From Streptomyces sp. NBC_01428 (GTDB taxonomy: Bacteria > Actinomycetota > Actinomycetes > Streptomycetales > Streptomycetaceae), in the NCBI RefSeq assembly GCF_036231965.1, contig NZ_CP109499.1, positions 434,001 to 498,000 of the forward strand: a stretch of DNA of 64,000 bases. The letters run 5' to 3'. This document shows, piece after piece, positions 51,546-59,484 of the stretch. The notes under the pieces were generated by a model that was not told where the DNA came from, ran no database searches, and saw only the letters and a list, made by a program, of their open reading frames with translations. The position numbers were made by a program, and so were the translations under genes. Every line of letters starts with the position of its first letter. Position 1 is the first letter of the stretch.

Positions 51546-52886
51546 GTGTCGGATCTTGCGGAGCTGGCAGCGGAGGCGTACGTCTACGGCTTTCCGATGG
51601 TGGTCGACCTGGACGAGGTGGGCCGCTTCACCCGCGACGGCATGGGATCGGTGGAACCGGCTCCCTTCAACCGGTTCAGCCACGCGGCCGTCCTCGCCGG
51701 TCCGAAGGACACCTTCGTCAGTATCAACAACGACACCGTCTACTCGGTGGCGCAGCTCGATCTGAGCGGCGGACCGCTGCTGCTCCGGGTGCCCGACACC
51801 GGCGGCCGCTATTACGTGCTGCAGTTCGTCGACGCGTGGACCGACAACTTCGCGTACGTCGGCCGTCGCGCCACCGGCACCGCGGCGGGCGGGTTCCTGC
51901 TGGTCCCGCCGGGCTGGACCGGTGACGCGCCGCAGGGTGTGAAGACGATCACGGCGCCGACGACGGTGGCAACGATCGTGGGCCGCTGGGCCTGCGACGG
52001 CGTCGATGACCTTCCGGCCGTCCGTGCTCTCCAGCAGGCGACCACGCTGGAGCCCCTGGGGGCCGGTGCGCCGTGCGTCGGGCTGCCGGCCCCTGAAAGC
52101 GCCGTCGCCGAGACCGAGTTGGTGTTCTTCGAGAAGCTGCGCACATGGATGCGCGCGTTCCCGCCCGCGCCCGCCGACCAGGACTACCAGCAGAAGTTCG
52201 CGCCGCTCGGCCTCCTCGACCGCAGCAGCCCCTACGTCACGCCCTCCGCCGAGCTGGAGGAGGCGCTTCGAACGGGCTACCGGCGCGGCAAGGATCGCGT
52301 GGAGCACGCCACCACGCACGGCGCCGGCCCCGAGCAGAACGGGTGGAAGCTCACCTACGACGTCTTCAACTACAACCTCGACTTCTTCGAGGTCGGCACC
52401 GTCAAGTCTCCCCAGTGGGTCCTTCAGGACCGCGGCGCCGCCCGGACCGTACGCGCCGCGGCCGCGCGTGCCGGGCTGTGGGGCAACCACGGCTACGAGG
52501 CCGCCTACGCGATGGCCTGGGACGACGAGGACGGCAAGCCGCTCGACGGCACCCAGGCCTACACGATCCGCTTCGAGACGACCCCACCCGTGGACGCCTT
52601 CTGGTCGATCACCATGTACGACATGCCGCGGTACTACCTGGTGGACAACCCCATCGGCCGTTACTCCATCGGCGACCGGACCGCGGATCTCCACTACGAC
52701 CGCGACGACTCGCTGACCCTCCACCTTCAGCCCGAGCGGCCCGCCGACCGGGCGGCGGCGGCCAACTGGCTCCCCACGCCGCCCGGTCCGTTCCGCCCCA
52801 TCCTGCGGATGTACCAGCCGCACCCCGCCGTTTTCGACGGCAGGTACACGATCCCTCCGATCACTCGGCGGGAGCACCCGGCCTAG
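51546..52886 (+). CDS. DUF1254 domain-containing protein
   Basis: A 446-residue protein with the DUF1254/DUF1214 pair: SDLAELAAEAYVYGFPMVVDL and DTFVSINNDTVYSVAQLDLSGGPLLLRVPDTGGRYYVLQFVDAWTDNFAYVGRR are DUF1254, and PVDAFWSITMYDMPRYYLVDNPIGRYSIGDRT ... PTPPGPFRPILRMYQPHPAVFDGRYTIPPI are DUF1214. The family is widespread and lacks a firm function; members are often exported, but no signal peptide is seen here. GTG 51546 follows GAGAGGG. It is downstream of the ArsR-like regulator, possibly its target. Confidence 0.87.
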   Translation: MSDLAELAAEAYVYGFPMVVDLDEVGRFTRDGMGSVEPAPFNRFSHAAVLAGPKDTFVSINNDTVYSVAQLDLSGGPLLLRVPDTGGRYYVLQFVDAWTDNFAYVGRRATGTAAGGFLLVPPGWTGDAPQGVKTITAPTTVATIVGRWACDGVDDLPAVRALQQATTLEPLGAGAPCVGLPAPESAVAETELVFFEKLRTWMRAFPPAPADQDYQQKFAPLGLLDRSSPYVTPSAELEEALRTGYRRGKDRVEHATTHGAGPEQNGWKLTYDVFNYNLDFFEVGTVKSPQWVLQDRGAARTVRAAAARAGLWGNHGYEAAYAMAWDDEDGKPLDGTQAYTIRFETTPPVDAFWSITMYDMPRYYLVDNPIGRYSIGDRTADLHYDRDDSLTLHLQPERPADRAAAANWLPTPPGPFRPILRMYQPHPAVFDGRYTIPPITRREHPA

Positions 52887-52898
52887 AACGGTTCACGC

Positions 52899-53501
52899 TC
52901 ACGCGGGAAGCAGTGCGTCCCCTTCGAGGATCAGCCGTTCGGCGGCGCTGGCCTGCGGGATCCACTCGGGCGCCACGGCCGCGTACGTCGCCACGTCATG
53001 CCACTCGCCCTGGGTGTGGAACAGCTGGCGCAACGTCGCCTCGGGGCGCAGGCCCGCCGCGAACATCACCTCGCTCATGCGTGCGTGGTCCGCCCGGTGC
53101 CCGGCCCAGATGCGGTGCAGGCCGAGCCGGCCGAAGCCGTACGCCATGAGGAGCCGGCCCGCCTCGTGACCGTGACCGCTGACCGGCGCACCCGGCAGCA
53201 GCACCAGACTGGTCAGCATGGCGTTGCGCCCGTACTCCTCGACGAGGAGCCCCATGGTGCCGACCATGGCGTCCTCCCCCGGTGCGCACACGGCGAGGGT
53301 GTGCTTGCGGCGCGGCTGCACATAGGGCTGGGCGAGGCATTTGGCGAAGGCGTCCTGGGCCTGCCGGGCGTCCATGCGGTCGATGCCGAGGAAGCGTGTC
53401 AGCAGTCGGTGGGTGTGGATGCGTTCGAAGGGCGCGAGGTCGGTGGCCCGCATCTCCCTCAGCCACAGGTGTTCGCCGTGCAGTTCGGGGAGGTGGGTCA
53501 T
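52899..53501 (-). CDS. GNAT family N-acetyltransferase, coupled to a ThiF gene
   Basis: A 200-residue acetyltransferase. HLWLREMRATDLAPFERIHTHRLLTRFLG and DAMVGTMGLLVEEYGRNAMLTSLVLLPGAPVSGHGHEAGRLLMAYGFGRLGLHRIWAGHRADHARM are the GNAT core; the acetyl-CoA loop is GHGHEAGR, a variant of RxxGxG. Its ATG overlaps the ThiF stop (ATGA), so the pair is translationally coupled. A fused or adjacent ThiF plus GNAT pairing also occurs in Rv1355c-like proteins. Substrate unknown. Confidence 0.82.
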   Translation of the reverse strand: MTHLPELHGEHLWLREMRATDLAPFERIHTHRLLTRFLGIDRMDARQAQDAFAKCLAQPYVQPRRKHTLAVCAPGEDAMVGTMGLLVEEYGRNAMLTSLVLLPGAPVSGHGHEAGRLLMAYGFGRLGLHRIWAGHRADHARMSEVMFAAGLRPEATLRQLFHTQGEWHDVATYAAVAPEWIPQASAAERLILEGDALLPA

Positions 53502-54664
53502 GCCGAGGCTCCCGCGCCGACGAGGGCCGGGACGGCGCCGATCAGCTCTTCGAGGTCGACGTAATAACGGCCGGAGGCCACCGGCCCGCCGAGCAGGATG
53601 CGCCGGGCGGTGTCGGTCACCAGGGCGCCGCCGAGCATCACGCCGCTGGCCAGTTGGGGCCAGCTCGAAAGGGTGCTGCCGATCCGGGCGAGGGCCTCGG
53701 TCATCGCCGGACTCAGGCGGCTCTCGTCGCAGATCCGGAGCAGGTACGCCAGGGTGCCGGCCGGGTCGAGCTCCCGTACGGCCTGAGCGGTGAGATCACC
53801 GCCGCGGCCGTGGAAGAGGGGGCGGTCCGGCTCGTCGTCGAAGCGCTCCACGTCCAGCAGCCCGCGGTCGTTCGCGTCCATGAGGACGGGTACGCGGTGG
53901 GCACGCGCGTACTCGCGGGCGGCCACCTTGATCCAGGGGGTGTCGCACTCCTCGATCAGAAGATCCAGGGGGTGCTCGTCATCGCCGAAGAAGCTCTCGA
54001 TGTTCTCCTCGGTGATGCCCTCGTTCCACAGTTCGATATCGAGGTAGGGATCGATCTCGTACATCTGACGGGCGCAGAGAACGGTCTTGGGAATTCCGAG
54101 GTCGTGGACTCCGGCTCGCAGGCGATTGAGGTTGCTCAGCCCGAGCACGTCGAAGTCCGCCAGGCGGAACGATCCTCCTACGCCTTCCATCGCGCAGGTG
54201 AGCGCGGCACTGTTCCCGACGGACAGACCGATGACTCCGATACGGCGTTCCAGCAGGCGGCGCTGTTCGGTGTCCGTGATCTTGTCGCGGTTGCGGTCGG
54301 TGCGCACGCGCCGGAACTCCCGCTCGGGCAGCACGTGAACGAGACGCCCCGACCACGGGTACCAGACCCAGCTGCCGAAGTGGTGGCGTTCGACTCCACC
54401 GCACAACGCGTCGACAGCGGCGGCGTGTTGCTGGTCGGTGAGGGTCTCCCCGGGCCGCAGGCAGCTCACCAGTTCGGCGAGCTGGTCGTGGATGAAGTCG
54501 TGCGTCTCACGTACGGCGCCGGAGGCGAGCAGCGCGTCGAAGCGTGCGCGGTCGTCGCTCTCGCCCAGGCGATACAGCACGGGACGAGCGACGACGTCCG
54601 AAAGGTCGAGCGGCACGGAGCCGGACCGTACCTCTCGGGGAACGGGAACAGGGGAATTGATCAC
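53498..54664 (-). CDS. ThiF/E1-like adenylyltransferase (Rv1355c-like)
   Basis: A 388-residue member of the ThiF/MoeB/E1 superfamily. RRLLERRIGVIGLSVGNSAALTCAMEGVGGSFRLADFDVLGLSNLNRL is the nucleotide-binding GxSxG-type loop with the DFD and N-L-N-R motif; IPKTVLCARQMYEIDPYLDIE is the next conserved block. There are no obvious CxxC zinc cysteines. E1-like enzymes activate a carboxyl group by adenylation, so it may load the C-terminus of a small protein or peptide. The GTG at 54664 has no ribosome site before it, and the frame upstream has no ATG or GTG, so a leaderless transcript or an internal start is possible. Confidence 0.83.
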   Translation of the reverse strand: MINSPVPVPREVRSGSVPLDLSDVVARPVLYRLGESDDRARFDALLASGAVRETHDFIHDQLAELVSCLRPGETLTDQQHAAAVDALCGGVERHHFGSWVWYPWSGRLVHVLPEREFRRVRTDRNRDKITDTEQRRLLERRIGVIGLSVGNSAALTCAMEGVGGSFRLADFDVLGLSNLNRLRAGVHDLGIPKTVLCARQMYEIDPYLDIELWNEGITEENIESFFGDDEHPLDLLIEECDTPWIKVAAREYARAHRVPVLMDANDRGLLDVERFDDEPDRPLFHGRGGDLTAQAVRELDPAGTLAYLLRICDESRLSPAMTEALARIGSTLSSWPQLASGVMLGGALVTDTARRILLGGPVASGRYYVDLEELIGAVPALVGAGASA

Positions 54665-54691
54665 GAGTAGGGAAGTTAGCAGCGCGTGATC
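54659..54691. promoter_or_regulatory. GATCACG inverted repeat at the ThiF start
   Basis: GATCACG (54659-54665) and CGTGATC (54685-54691) form a 7-bp inverted repeat that includes the putative GTG start codon; the surrounding DNA is AT-rich for this genome. A strong AGGAGGTGA lies about 85 bp upstream but is not in phase with a supported gene. Confidence 0.4.
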
Positions 54692-54820
54692 TTGGAAAAT
54701 CGCCGATTCGGACGGAACGCAAACTCGAATTCATGCTCGAACTCTCACCTCCTCCGCACCGTTTACGAGGTCACGGTGCCGAAGCGTGACCGGTCGCGTC
54801 GCTTCGGGCCGGAGTCCTGG

Positions 54821-55315
54821 TCACATGGCCGTCGGGGCGACGACGCCGGGCCTGCCGTGGGAGCAGCGTCCGCCGGTCGACCTCGGGATGCGCATCCGGC
54901 GGAGCAGGGCCCGGGTGAGGCGGGCGTCGAGGGTGGTCCGCCAGGTGACGTCGGGGTGCAGGGAACGCAGGTGCGACAGTGCCCGCGTGCCGAGCCCGCA
55001 GTCGCGGAACGGTTCGTCCAGGACCACGTCGGTGATGACGCCTTCGGCGCACTCGTCGCACGCTCGATAGGTCACCAGTCCGATCACCCTGCGGACGTGC
55101 ACCAGGAGCAGGCACTCGGCGCCGACGGTGTCGGGGGACGCGGACGGCATGAGCTCCACGTTCCGGTAGGCCAGCACCCTCCGATGCCAGCGGCCCCGGC
55201 GCCGTCCGGTGCGCCGGTGCCTTCCGGGTGCCGATACCGATGGCGCGCCCCCGTGAGGTCCGGTCTCACCAGGCGCCTTGCTCGGGCTGTTCGACTGAAT
55301 TCCCTGCATAGCCAT
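54821..55315 (-). CDS. GNAT-like N-acetyltransferase
   Basis: A 164-residue protein with a disordered N-terminal part (SNSPSKAPGETGPHGGAPS, then an Arg/His-rich stretch) and a small GNAT core: ECLLLVHVRRVIGLVTYRACDECAEGVITDVVLDEPFRDCGLGTRALSHLRSLHPDVTW. FRDCGLGTRAL is the acetyl-CoA loop (RxxGxG/A). It resembles the GNAT at 62-469 in size and layout. ATG at 55315 follows GAGGGGG. It lies upstream of and on the same strand as the ThiF/GNAT pair but 156 bp away. Confidence 0.65.
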   Translation of the reverse strand: MAMQGIQSNSPSKAPGETGPHGGAPSVSAPGRHRRTGRRRGRWHRRVLAYRNVELMPSASPDTVGAECLLLVHVRRVIGLVTYRACDECAEGVITDVVLDEPFRDCGLGTRALSHLRSLHPDVTWRTTLDARLTRALLRRMRIPRSTGGRCSHGRPGVVAPTAM

Positions 55316-55442
55316 GGCGAGTGCCCCCTCGCGCCGGACACATGCCCCCCTCGACGCCCGTGCGTCAGGTGGTTCCACCTGTGGGGTCGACGTCACCGGC
55401 GGCGTTCTCGGTCGCGCCTCGTCCGACGTCCGGCGAGCCCGT

Positions 55443-56003
55443 TCACTCCTCCCGCAGGAGGGTGCTCCGGAGCAGTTCGATCAGGTCGGCGGGATCGGCG
55501 GCGGCCAGTTCGTCGAACGCTCCGGAGTGCCGGCCCAGCAGGATGCCGGTGACCGCCGCGGCGACCAACTCGGCGCGCAGACCGGGCCGTTCGGCACCCT
55601 CACGGGTCAGACGCTCCCGCAGCGGCTCGACGAGCCGGGTGTGCAGCGCCGAACGCGCGGCCTCCTGTGCCGCCGGGTCGCTCAACGGCTGCACGGCGAC
55701 CTGAAGCAGCGGGACGGGGCCTCGCCGGTCGGCCCGGTCGAAGACCTGGCGCAGCCGCCGCTCGTCGAAGAGGTCGGCCAGGGCCGCGTCGCCCTGTTCG
55801 GCGTTCAGCGCCGCGACGTACAGCAGTGTCTTGGAGCCGAAGTAGCGTGCGATGAGCGCCGGATCGACGCCCGCGCGCTCGCCGATGTCGCGGATGGTGG
55901 TGCGGTCGAAGCCCCGCTCGGCGAACAGTTCGCTCGCCGCCGTGAGCAGGAGTTCGCGGCTGCGGGCCGCGTCGCGGCGGCGTCCGGGCGCCTCGGCGCT
56001 CAT
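55443..56003 (-). CDS. TetR/AcrR family transcriptional regulator
   Basis: A 186-residue regulator: RSRELLLTAASELFAERGFDRTTIRDIGERAGVDPALIARYFGSKTLLYVAALN is a complete TetR HTH. The second half (TetR_C-type) includes RSALHTRLVEPLRERLTREG and VAAAVTGILLGRHS. Its ATG overlaps the stop of the MFS gene by four bases (ATGA), so it is cotranscribed with the transporter and likely represses this operon. Confidence 0.87.
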   Translation of the reverse strand: MSAEAPGRRRDAARSRELLLTAASELFAERGFDRTTIRDIGERAGVDPALIARYFGSKTLLYVAALNAEQGDAALADLFDERRLRQVFDRADRRGPVPLLQVAVQPLSDPAAQEAARSALHTRLVEPLRERLTREGAERPGLRAELVAAAVTGILLGRHSGAFDELAAADPADLIELLRSTLLREE

Positions 56004-57535
56004 CCCTTGCCACCGGTGTCCGCGACGAGGCGCCCGCCGTCCGGTTCCGGGACGCCGTCCGCCGCGGGGGCGGGGCGGCCGATCCTGACCTGCGCGGAGG
56101 GGCCGCGCGTCCCCGGCCGGACCAGGACGTACGCGACCACGGCGGTGGCTGCCCAGACCGCGCAGCCGACGAGACCCGCGGTGCGGTAGCCGTTCTCCGG
56201 CGGGAGGTCGTGACCGGGGGTGGTGGCGGCCTGGAGGATGACGGCGCTCAGGGCGCTGCCTGCCGAGTATCCGATGTACTTCACCACCTGATTGAAGCTC
56301 ATGGCGCTGCCGGTCTCGTGGGCCGGGACGCTTCCGACGACGAGTCCCGGGGTCACGGCGAAGTTCACGCCGACGCCGAGGCCGGCGACGGCCATCGTCA
56401 CGAAGACCTCCCACAGGGCGCCGTGGGCGAACACGAAGCTGAGGAGCGCCGCCAGGGAGAGCAGGCAGCTGACGGGCAGCAGCCGTATCGGCGGCTGGGT
56501 ACGGACCAGGAGGCGGACCACGCGTCCGGCCACCAGGCTGCCCGCCGAGAACGGCACCAGGATCAGACCCGTGACGACCACGGAGGCTCCGAAGCCGTAT
56601 CCGAGGCTCGACGGTGTCTGGACGTAGCGCGTCACGAGCGAGATCAGCAGGTACATGCCGACGCCGCCCATCGTGGTGGTCAGGTGCGCGGCGAAGACCG
56701 TACGGTCGCGCACCAGACGCAGGTCCACCAGCGGATGTGTGACGCGCAGTTGGTGCATCGCCCAGCCGGCCAACAGCAGCACGGACACGGCGCCCAGCAC
56801 GAGCAGCCGGGGTGAACCCCACCCCCAGCGCTCGGCCTGGGTGAGCGCGAACAGGAGGCCGCTCATGCCGAGCGTGAGGAGCAGTGCCCCGGTGACGTCC
56901 ATCGGTCGTGCGGGGCGTCGCGGAGCCGTGGGGATGACGACGGCCGCCGCGATGAAGGCCAGCGTGGTGGCGATCACGGCGAACCAGAATCCCGCGTACA
57001 TGCCGAGGCTCTCGGCCAGCAGGCCGGTGACGGGGTAGCCGATACCGACGCCGGCGGCCGTGGTCAGCGAGAGCGTCGCCAGCGCCGACCGGGCCCGCTC
57101 GGGCGGCAGGGAGTCGCGCGCGGTGGCGATGGCGAGGGGGACAAGACCCAGCCCCACGCCCTGCAGCGCCCGGCCGGTGATGAGACAGGCGAACCCGAGC
57201 GGCAGGGCCGCCAGCAGGCTCCCGACGAGCACGGTGGCGAGCCCGGCGAGGATCACGATCCTGCGGTGCGGTCCGTCTCCCAGTCGTCCCATGGCCGGGG
57301 TGGCGACGGCGCCGACCAGCATCGTGACGGTGAGGGACCACTGGGCGTCGGCGACCGGGACGTGGTCCACGGCGGCGATGGTGGGGATCAGCGGGGCGCC
57401 GAGGCTGCTGATGATCGCGACCAGCATGCCGAGGGACACCAGGACGGGGACGAGCGCCCGCTGCCGCCAGGGCGACGGGGCGGGGCCGGATATCGGATGC
57501 ACGGGCAGTTCGTTCCTGTCGTCCGTCATTGTCAT
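56000..57535 (-). CDS. MFS transporter (DHA2/EmrB-like efflux pump)
   Basis: A 511-residue membrane protein with about 14 predicted segments. VAIISSLGAPLIPTIAAVDHVPVADAQWSLTVTMLVGAVATPAMGRLGDGPHRRIVILAG holds motif A (GxLaDrxxxr/k), RALQGVGLGLVPLAIATARD motif B-like, and ATLSLTTAAGVGIGYPVTG the antiporter motif C (gxxxGPxxGG variant). It probably exports drugs or metabolites using the proton gradient. ATG at 57535 (or 57529). The TetR gene is coupled at its 3' end; a GATGTC/GACATC inverted repeat lies just upstream of the start. Confidence 0.87.
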   Translation of the reverse strand: MTMTDDRNELPVHPISGPAPSPWRQRALVPVLVSLGMLVAIISSLGAPLIPTIAAVDHVPVADAQWSLTVTMLVGAVATPAMGRLGDGPHRRIVILAGLATVLVGSLLAALPLGFACLITGRALQGVGLGLVPLAIATARDSLPPERARSALATLSLTTAAGVGIGYPVTGLLAESLGMYAGFWFAVIATTLAFIAAAVVIPTAPRRPARPMDVTGALLLTLGMSGLLFALTQAERWGWGSPRLLVLGAVSVLLLAGWAMHQLRVTHPLVDLRLVRDRTVFAAHLTTTMGGVGMYLLISLVTRYVQTPSSLGYGFGASVVVTGLILVPFSAGSLVAGRVVRLLVRTQPPIRLLPVSCLLSLAALLSFVFAHGALWEVFVTMAVAGLGVGVNFAVTPGLVVGSVPAHETGSAMSFNQVVKYIGYSAGSALSAVILQAATTPGHDLPPENGYRTAGLVGCAVWAATAVVAYVLVRPGTRGPSAQVRIGRPAPAADGVPEPDGGRLVADTGGKG

Positions 57536-57540
57536 CAGGT

Positions 57541-57562
57541 GATGTCTTCAAGCGATGACATC
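57541..57562. promoter_or_regulatory. GATGTC-N10-GACATC inverted repeat
   Basis: An inverted repeat (57541-57546 with 57557-57562) six bases upstream of the MFS start codon, within a short AT-richer patch. It is placed as expected for the operator of the coupled TetR repressor. Confidence 0.5.
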
Positions 57563-57592
57563 GAGTGTCTCACCCGGCCGCCTCCGGCGGTA

Positions 57593-57620
57593 CCGGGCCC
57601 CTTTTCCGCCGTGGGCCCGG
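57593..57620 (-). terminator. Hairpin terminator after the ABC-2 permease gene
   Basis: CCGGGCCC (57593-57600) and GGGCCCGG (57613-57620) with a 12-base loop, 58 bases downstream of the permease stop on its strand. Confidence 0.45.
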
Positions 57621-57678
57621 CGCGCCACGGCGATACGACTCCCGACCTCACGACGCCGAGTTCGGCGAAGGCGGCGCG

Positions 57679-58737
57679 TCAGACCGTGGCGGGGTGCGGC
57701 TCGACCTGGGCCTCCGCGCGGGCCGTTCCACCGCGCCGGAACACGTCCTTCAGGTAGAGCACCAGGGCGGCTCCGATCACCCAGAGGGGCAGGATCACCA
57801 GCGCTTGGGTCAGGCCGTCGTCCTGGAAGCGGGAGAGTCCCTCCATCGCGCGGACACCCACCCCGACGGGCAGGATCTCGGAGAGCGGGCGCAGCCAGGC
57901 GGGAAGGTAGGCCGGCGGCATGATGCCCCCACTGGTGCTGTTCCCGAGGATCAGCATCAGGATCGAGGCGAGGCTGACGCCGGCGGGGCCGAAGAGGCGC
58001 AGCAGCACCATGGTCGTGGCGCCGACCGCCGCCCCCATCAGCGCGACCACGAGTGCCAGTGGCAAGAAGGGGCCGGGCAGCGCGCCGAATCCCGGACCCC
58101 CCGCGACCGCCGTCACGACGACGCCGCCGACCACACCGAACAGGGCGAGGCTCGCCATGCGATGGCGGTACTCGAGCCGGGGGGCGAGTTGGTACGTCGT
58201 CATGCCGAAGAGGTAGCCGGCCAGCACGAGCCCGAAGGCCGCGTAGAAGACGGAGAGTCCGCGGGTGTCCCCCGGCGCCGCCGGGACGACGTCCTCGACG
58301 GAGAGTGCGTGGTGCTCGGCCCGGGCCGCGGGACCGAAGGCGGCGGTCACGGTGCCGGTGACGGCTGCTCCGTTGGCGCTTCCGTACAGCAGCTTCCCCT
58401 GGCCGAGATAGGCCGCGTACACGGTTCGGTCCTGGACGGCATGGCGGGCGGCCTGCGCGTCGGGGAAGGTTTCGAGGGCGAACCCGCCGGGGACGGCGTG
58501 TGCCAGATCGTCGCGCAGCTGCTCCTGCCGGGAGCCGACCTCCGTCGTCCCGACGTGAAGGTCGTGGGGGCGGGGCGCGTGGAAGGCGGCGAGGTACACG
58601 CTCACGAAGACGGTGCCGATGAGCAGGACGACGGCTACGGGGAGCAGTACCGCCCGTGCCGCGCCGGAGCGTGGAGGCGGGTGGGCCACGTCGAGAGCGT
58701 GCTTGTGCGGTTGCCGGGTGGAGAGGTGCTGGGCCAT
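57679..58737 (-). CDS. ABC-2 type/YhgE-Pip-like membrane permease
   Basis: A 352-residue protein with one N-terminal segment (AVLLPVAVVLLIGTVFVSVYLAAFH), an extracytoplasmic domain of about 140 residues (DLHVGTTEVGSRQEQLRDDLAHAVPGGFALETF ... RTVYAAYL), and five C-terminal segments (FYAAFGLVLAGYLFGM, ASLALFGVVGGVVVTAVA, LALVVALMGAAVGATTMVLL, ILMLILGNSTSGGIMPPAYLP, ALVILPLWVIGAALVLYL). This layout is typical of ABC-2 and YhgE/Pip proteins. No ATPase gene is adjacent, so transport may depend on another subunit. ATG at 58737; divergent from MarR and likely under its control. Confidence 0.8.
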   Translation of the reverse strand: MAQHLSTRQPHKHALDVAHPPPRSGAARAVLLPVAVVLLIGTVFVSVYLAAFHAPRPHDLHVGTTEVGSRQEQLRDDLAHAVPGGFALETFPDAQAARHAVQDRTVYAAYLGQGKLLYGSANGAAVTGTVTAAFGPAARAEHHALSVEDVVPAAPGDTRGLSVFYAAFGLVLAGYLFGMTTYQLAPRLEYRHRMASLALFGVVGGVVVTAVAGGPGFGALPGPFLPLALVVALMGAAVGATTMVLLRLFGPAGVSLASILMLILGNSTSGGIMPPAYLPAWLRPLSEILPVGVGVRAMEGLSRFQDDGLTQALVILPLWVIGAALVLYLKDVFRRGGTARAEAQVEPHPATV

Positions 58738-58752
58738 CGAAGGTGATCCTAG

Positions 58753-58803
58753 ATTGGAAGGCAGCTGATAATATCTGCACAGCATAATCAGTTGCCTTCC
58801 AAT
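58753..58803. promoter_or_regulatory. Long inverted repeat, likely double MarR operator
   Basis: ATTGGAAGGCAGCTGAT (58753-58769) and ATCAGTTGCCTTCCAAT (58787-58803) are reverse complements at 16 of 17 positions, separated by 17 AT-rich bases, in the spacer between the divergent permease and MarR genes. The symmetry and position make it a strong candidate for MarR binding that controls both genes. Confidence 0.85.
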
Positions 58804-58815
58804 GAGGTACGCCGC

Positions 58816-59280
58816 GTGAACCATCCCGACGAGAACCCCGACCGGCGCACGGGCTATGTGGCCTGGCAGATCGGCCAGATCATGGCGTCCAGGATCGAGC
58901 GCACGCTGCGTCCGTTCCAGCTGACGCTGGCGCAGAACAACGCCATGACGCAGGCGATCCTCGATCCGGGTGTGTCCAGCGCGACAGCGGCCCGCCGTGC
59001 CGCGATCACCCCGCAGTCCATGGGCACCGCGGTCAACGGCCTGGTCGAGAGGGGCCTGCTGGAGCGCCGGACCACCCCGGGCGACCGGCGCACGCAACGA
59101 CTGCACATCACGGCGGCCGGCCGCCGGCTTCACGGGGAAGCCCTGGTGGCGGTCGACGCGACCCACGCCGAGGCGTTGCAGGCGCTCACACCGGCGGAGC
59201 AGGGCCACGCTCACTCGCTGCTGCTGAAACTGCTGGCCTCGCTCAATCCCGCAGCCGTGGACGGCGACAGCACGCCCTGA
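58816..59280 (+). CDS. MarR family transcriptional regulator
   Basis: A 154-residue winged-helix regulator: YVAWQIGQIMASRIERTLRPFQLTLAQNNAMTQAILDPGVSSATAARRAAITPQSMGTAVNGLVERGLLERRTTPGDRRTQRLHITAAGRRL holds the MarR recognition helix and the wing with DRR. The dimerisation helices lie at both ends. GTG at 58816 follows GAGG; a TTG eight codons earlier falls inside the inverted repeat. It probably represses the divergent permease gene and itself until a ligand binds. Confidence 0.88.
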   Translation: MNHPDENPDRRTGYVAWQIGQIMASRIERTLRPFQLTLAQNNAMTQAILDPGVSSATAARRAAITPQSMGTAVNGLVERGLLERRTTPGDRRTQRLHITAAGRRLHGEALVAVDATHAEALQALTPAEQGHAHSLLLKLLASLNPAAVDGDSTP

Positions 59281-59484
59281 CGTCGCGCGCGGGACGACCG
59301 GGCGGCGACCGGACCGCCGGCGAGGGGGCCCGGGCACGCTGGAACGCCGGAACGATCATGCCGTGCGCCGGCTGAGGAGGCCGGTCCCGTGTCCGCGGAA
59401 ATAGAATCGCCGTAGCGCGGAGATCGCGCCGATCGCACAGCAGGCATGGTCCGCACCGGCCGTCCATCGTGCAGGAGGTCCGCA

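Noticed and set aside
54507..54734. ORF with a strong AGGAGGTGA site upstream of the ThiF gene
   Set aside because: The encoded peptide is Arg/Ser-rich and runs out of frame through the conserved ThiF coding sequence; the spacing to its ATG is too long. The site itself remains unexplained.
57548..58780. Open frame of about 400 codons over the permease gene
   Set aside because: Composition is Arg/Gly/Pro-rich and lacks motifs; the overlapping frame has membrane segments and a divergent operator.
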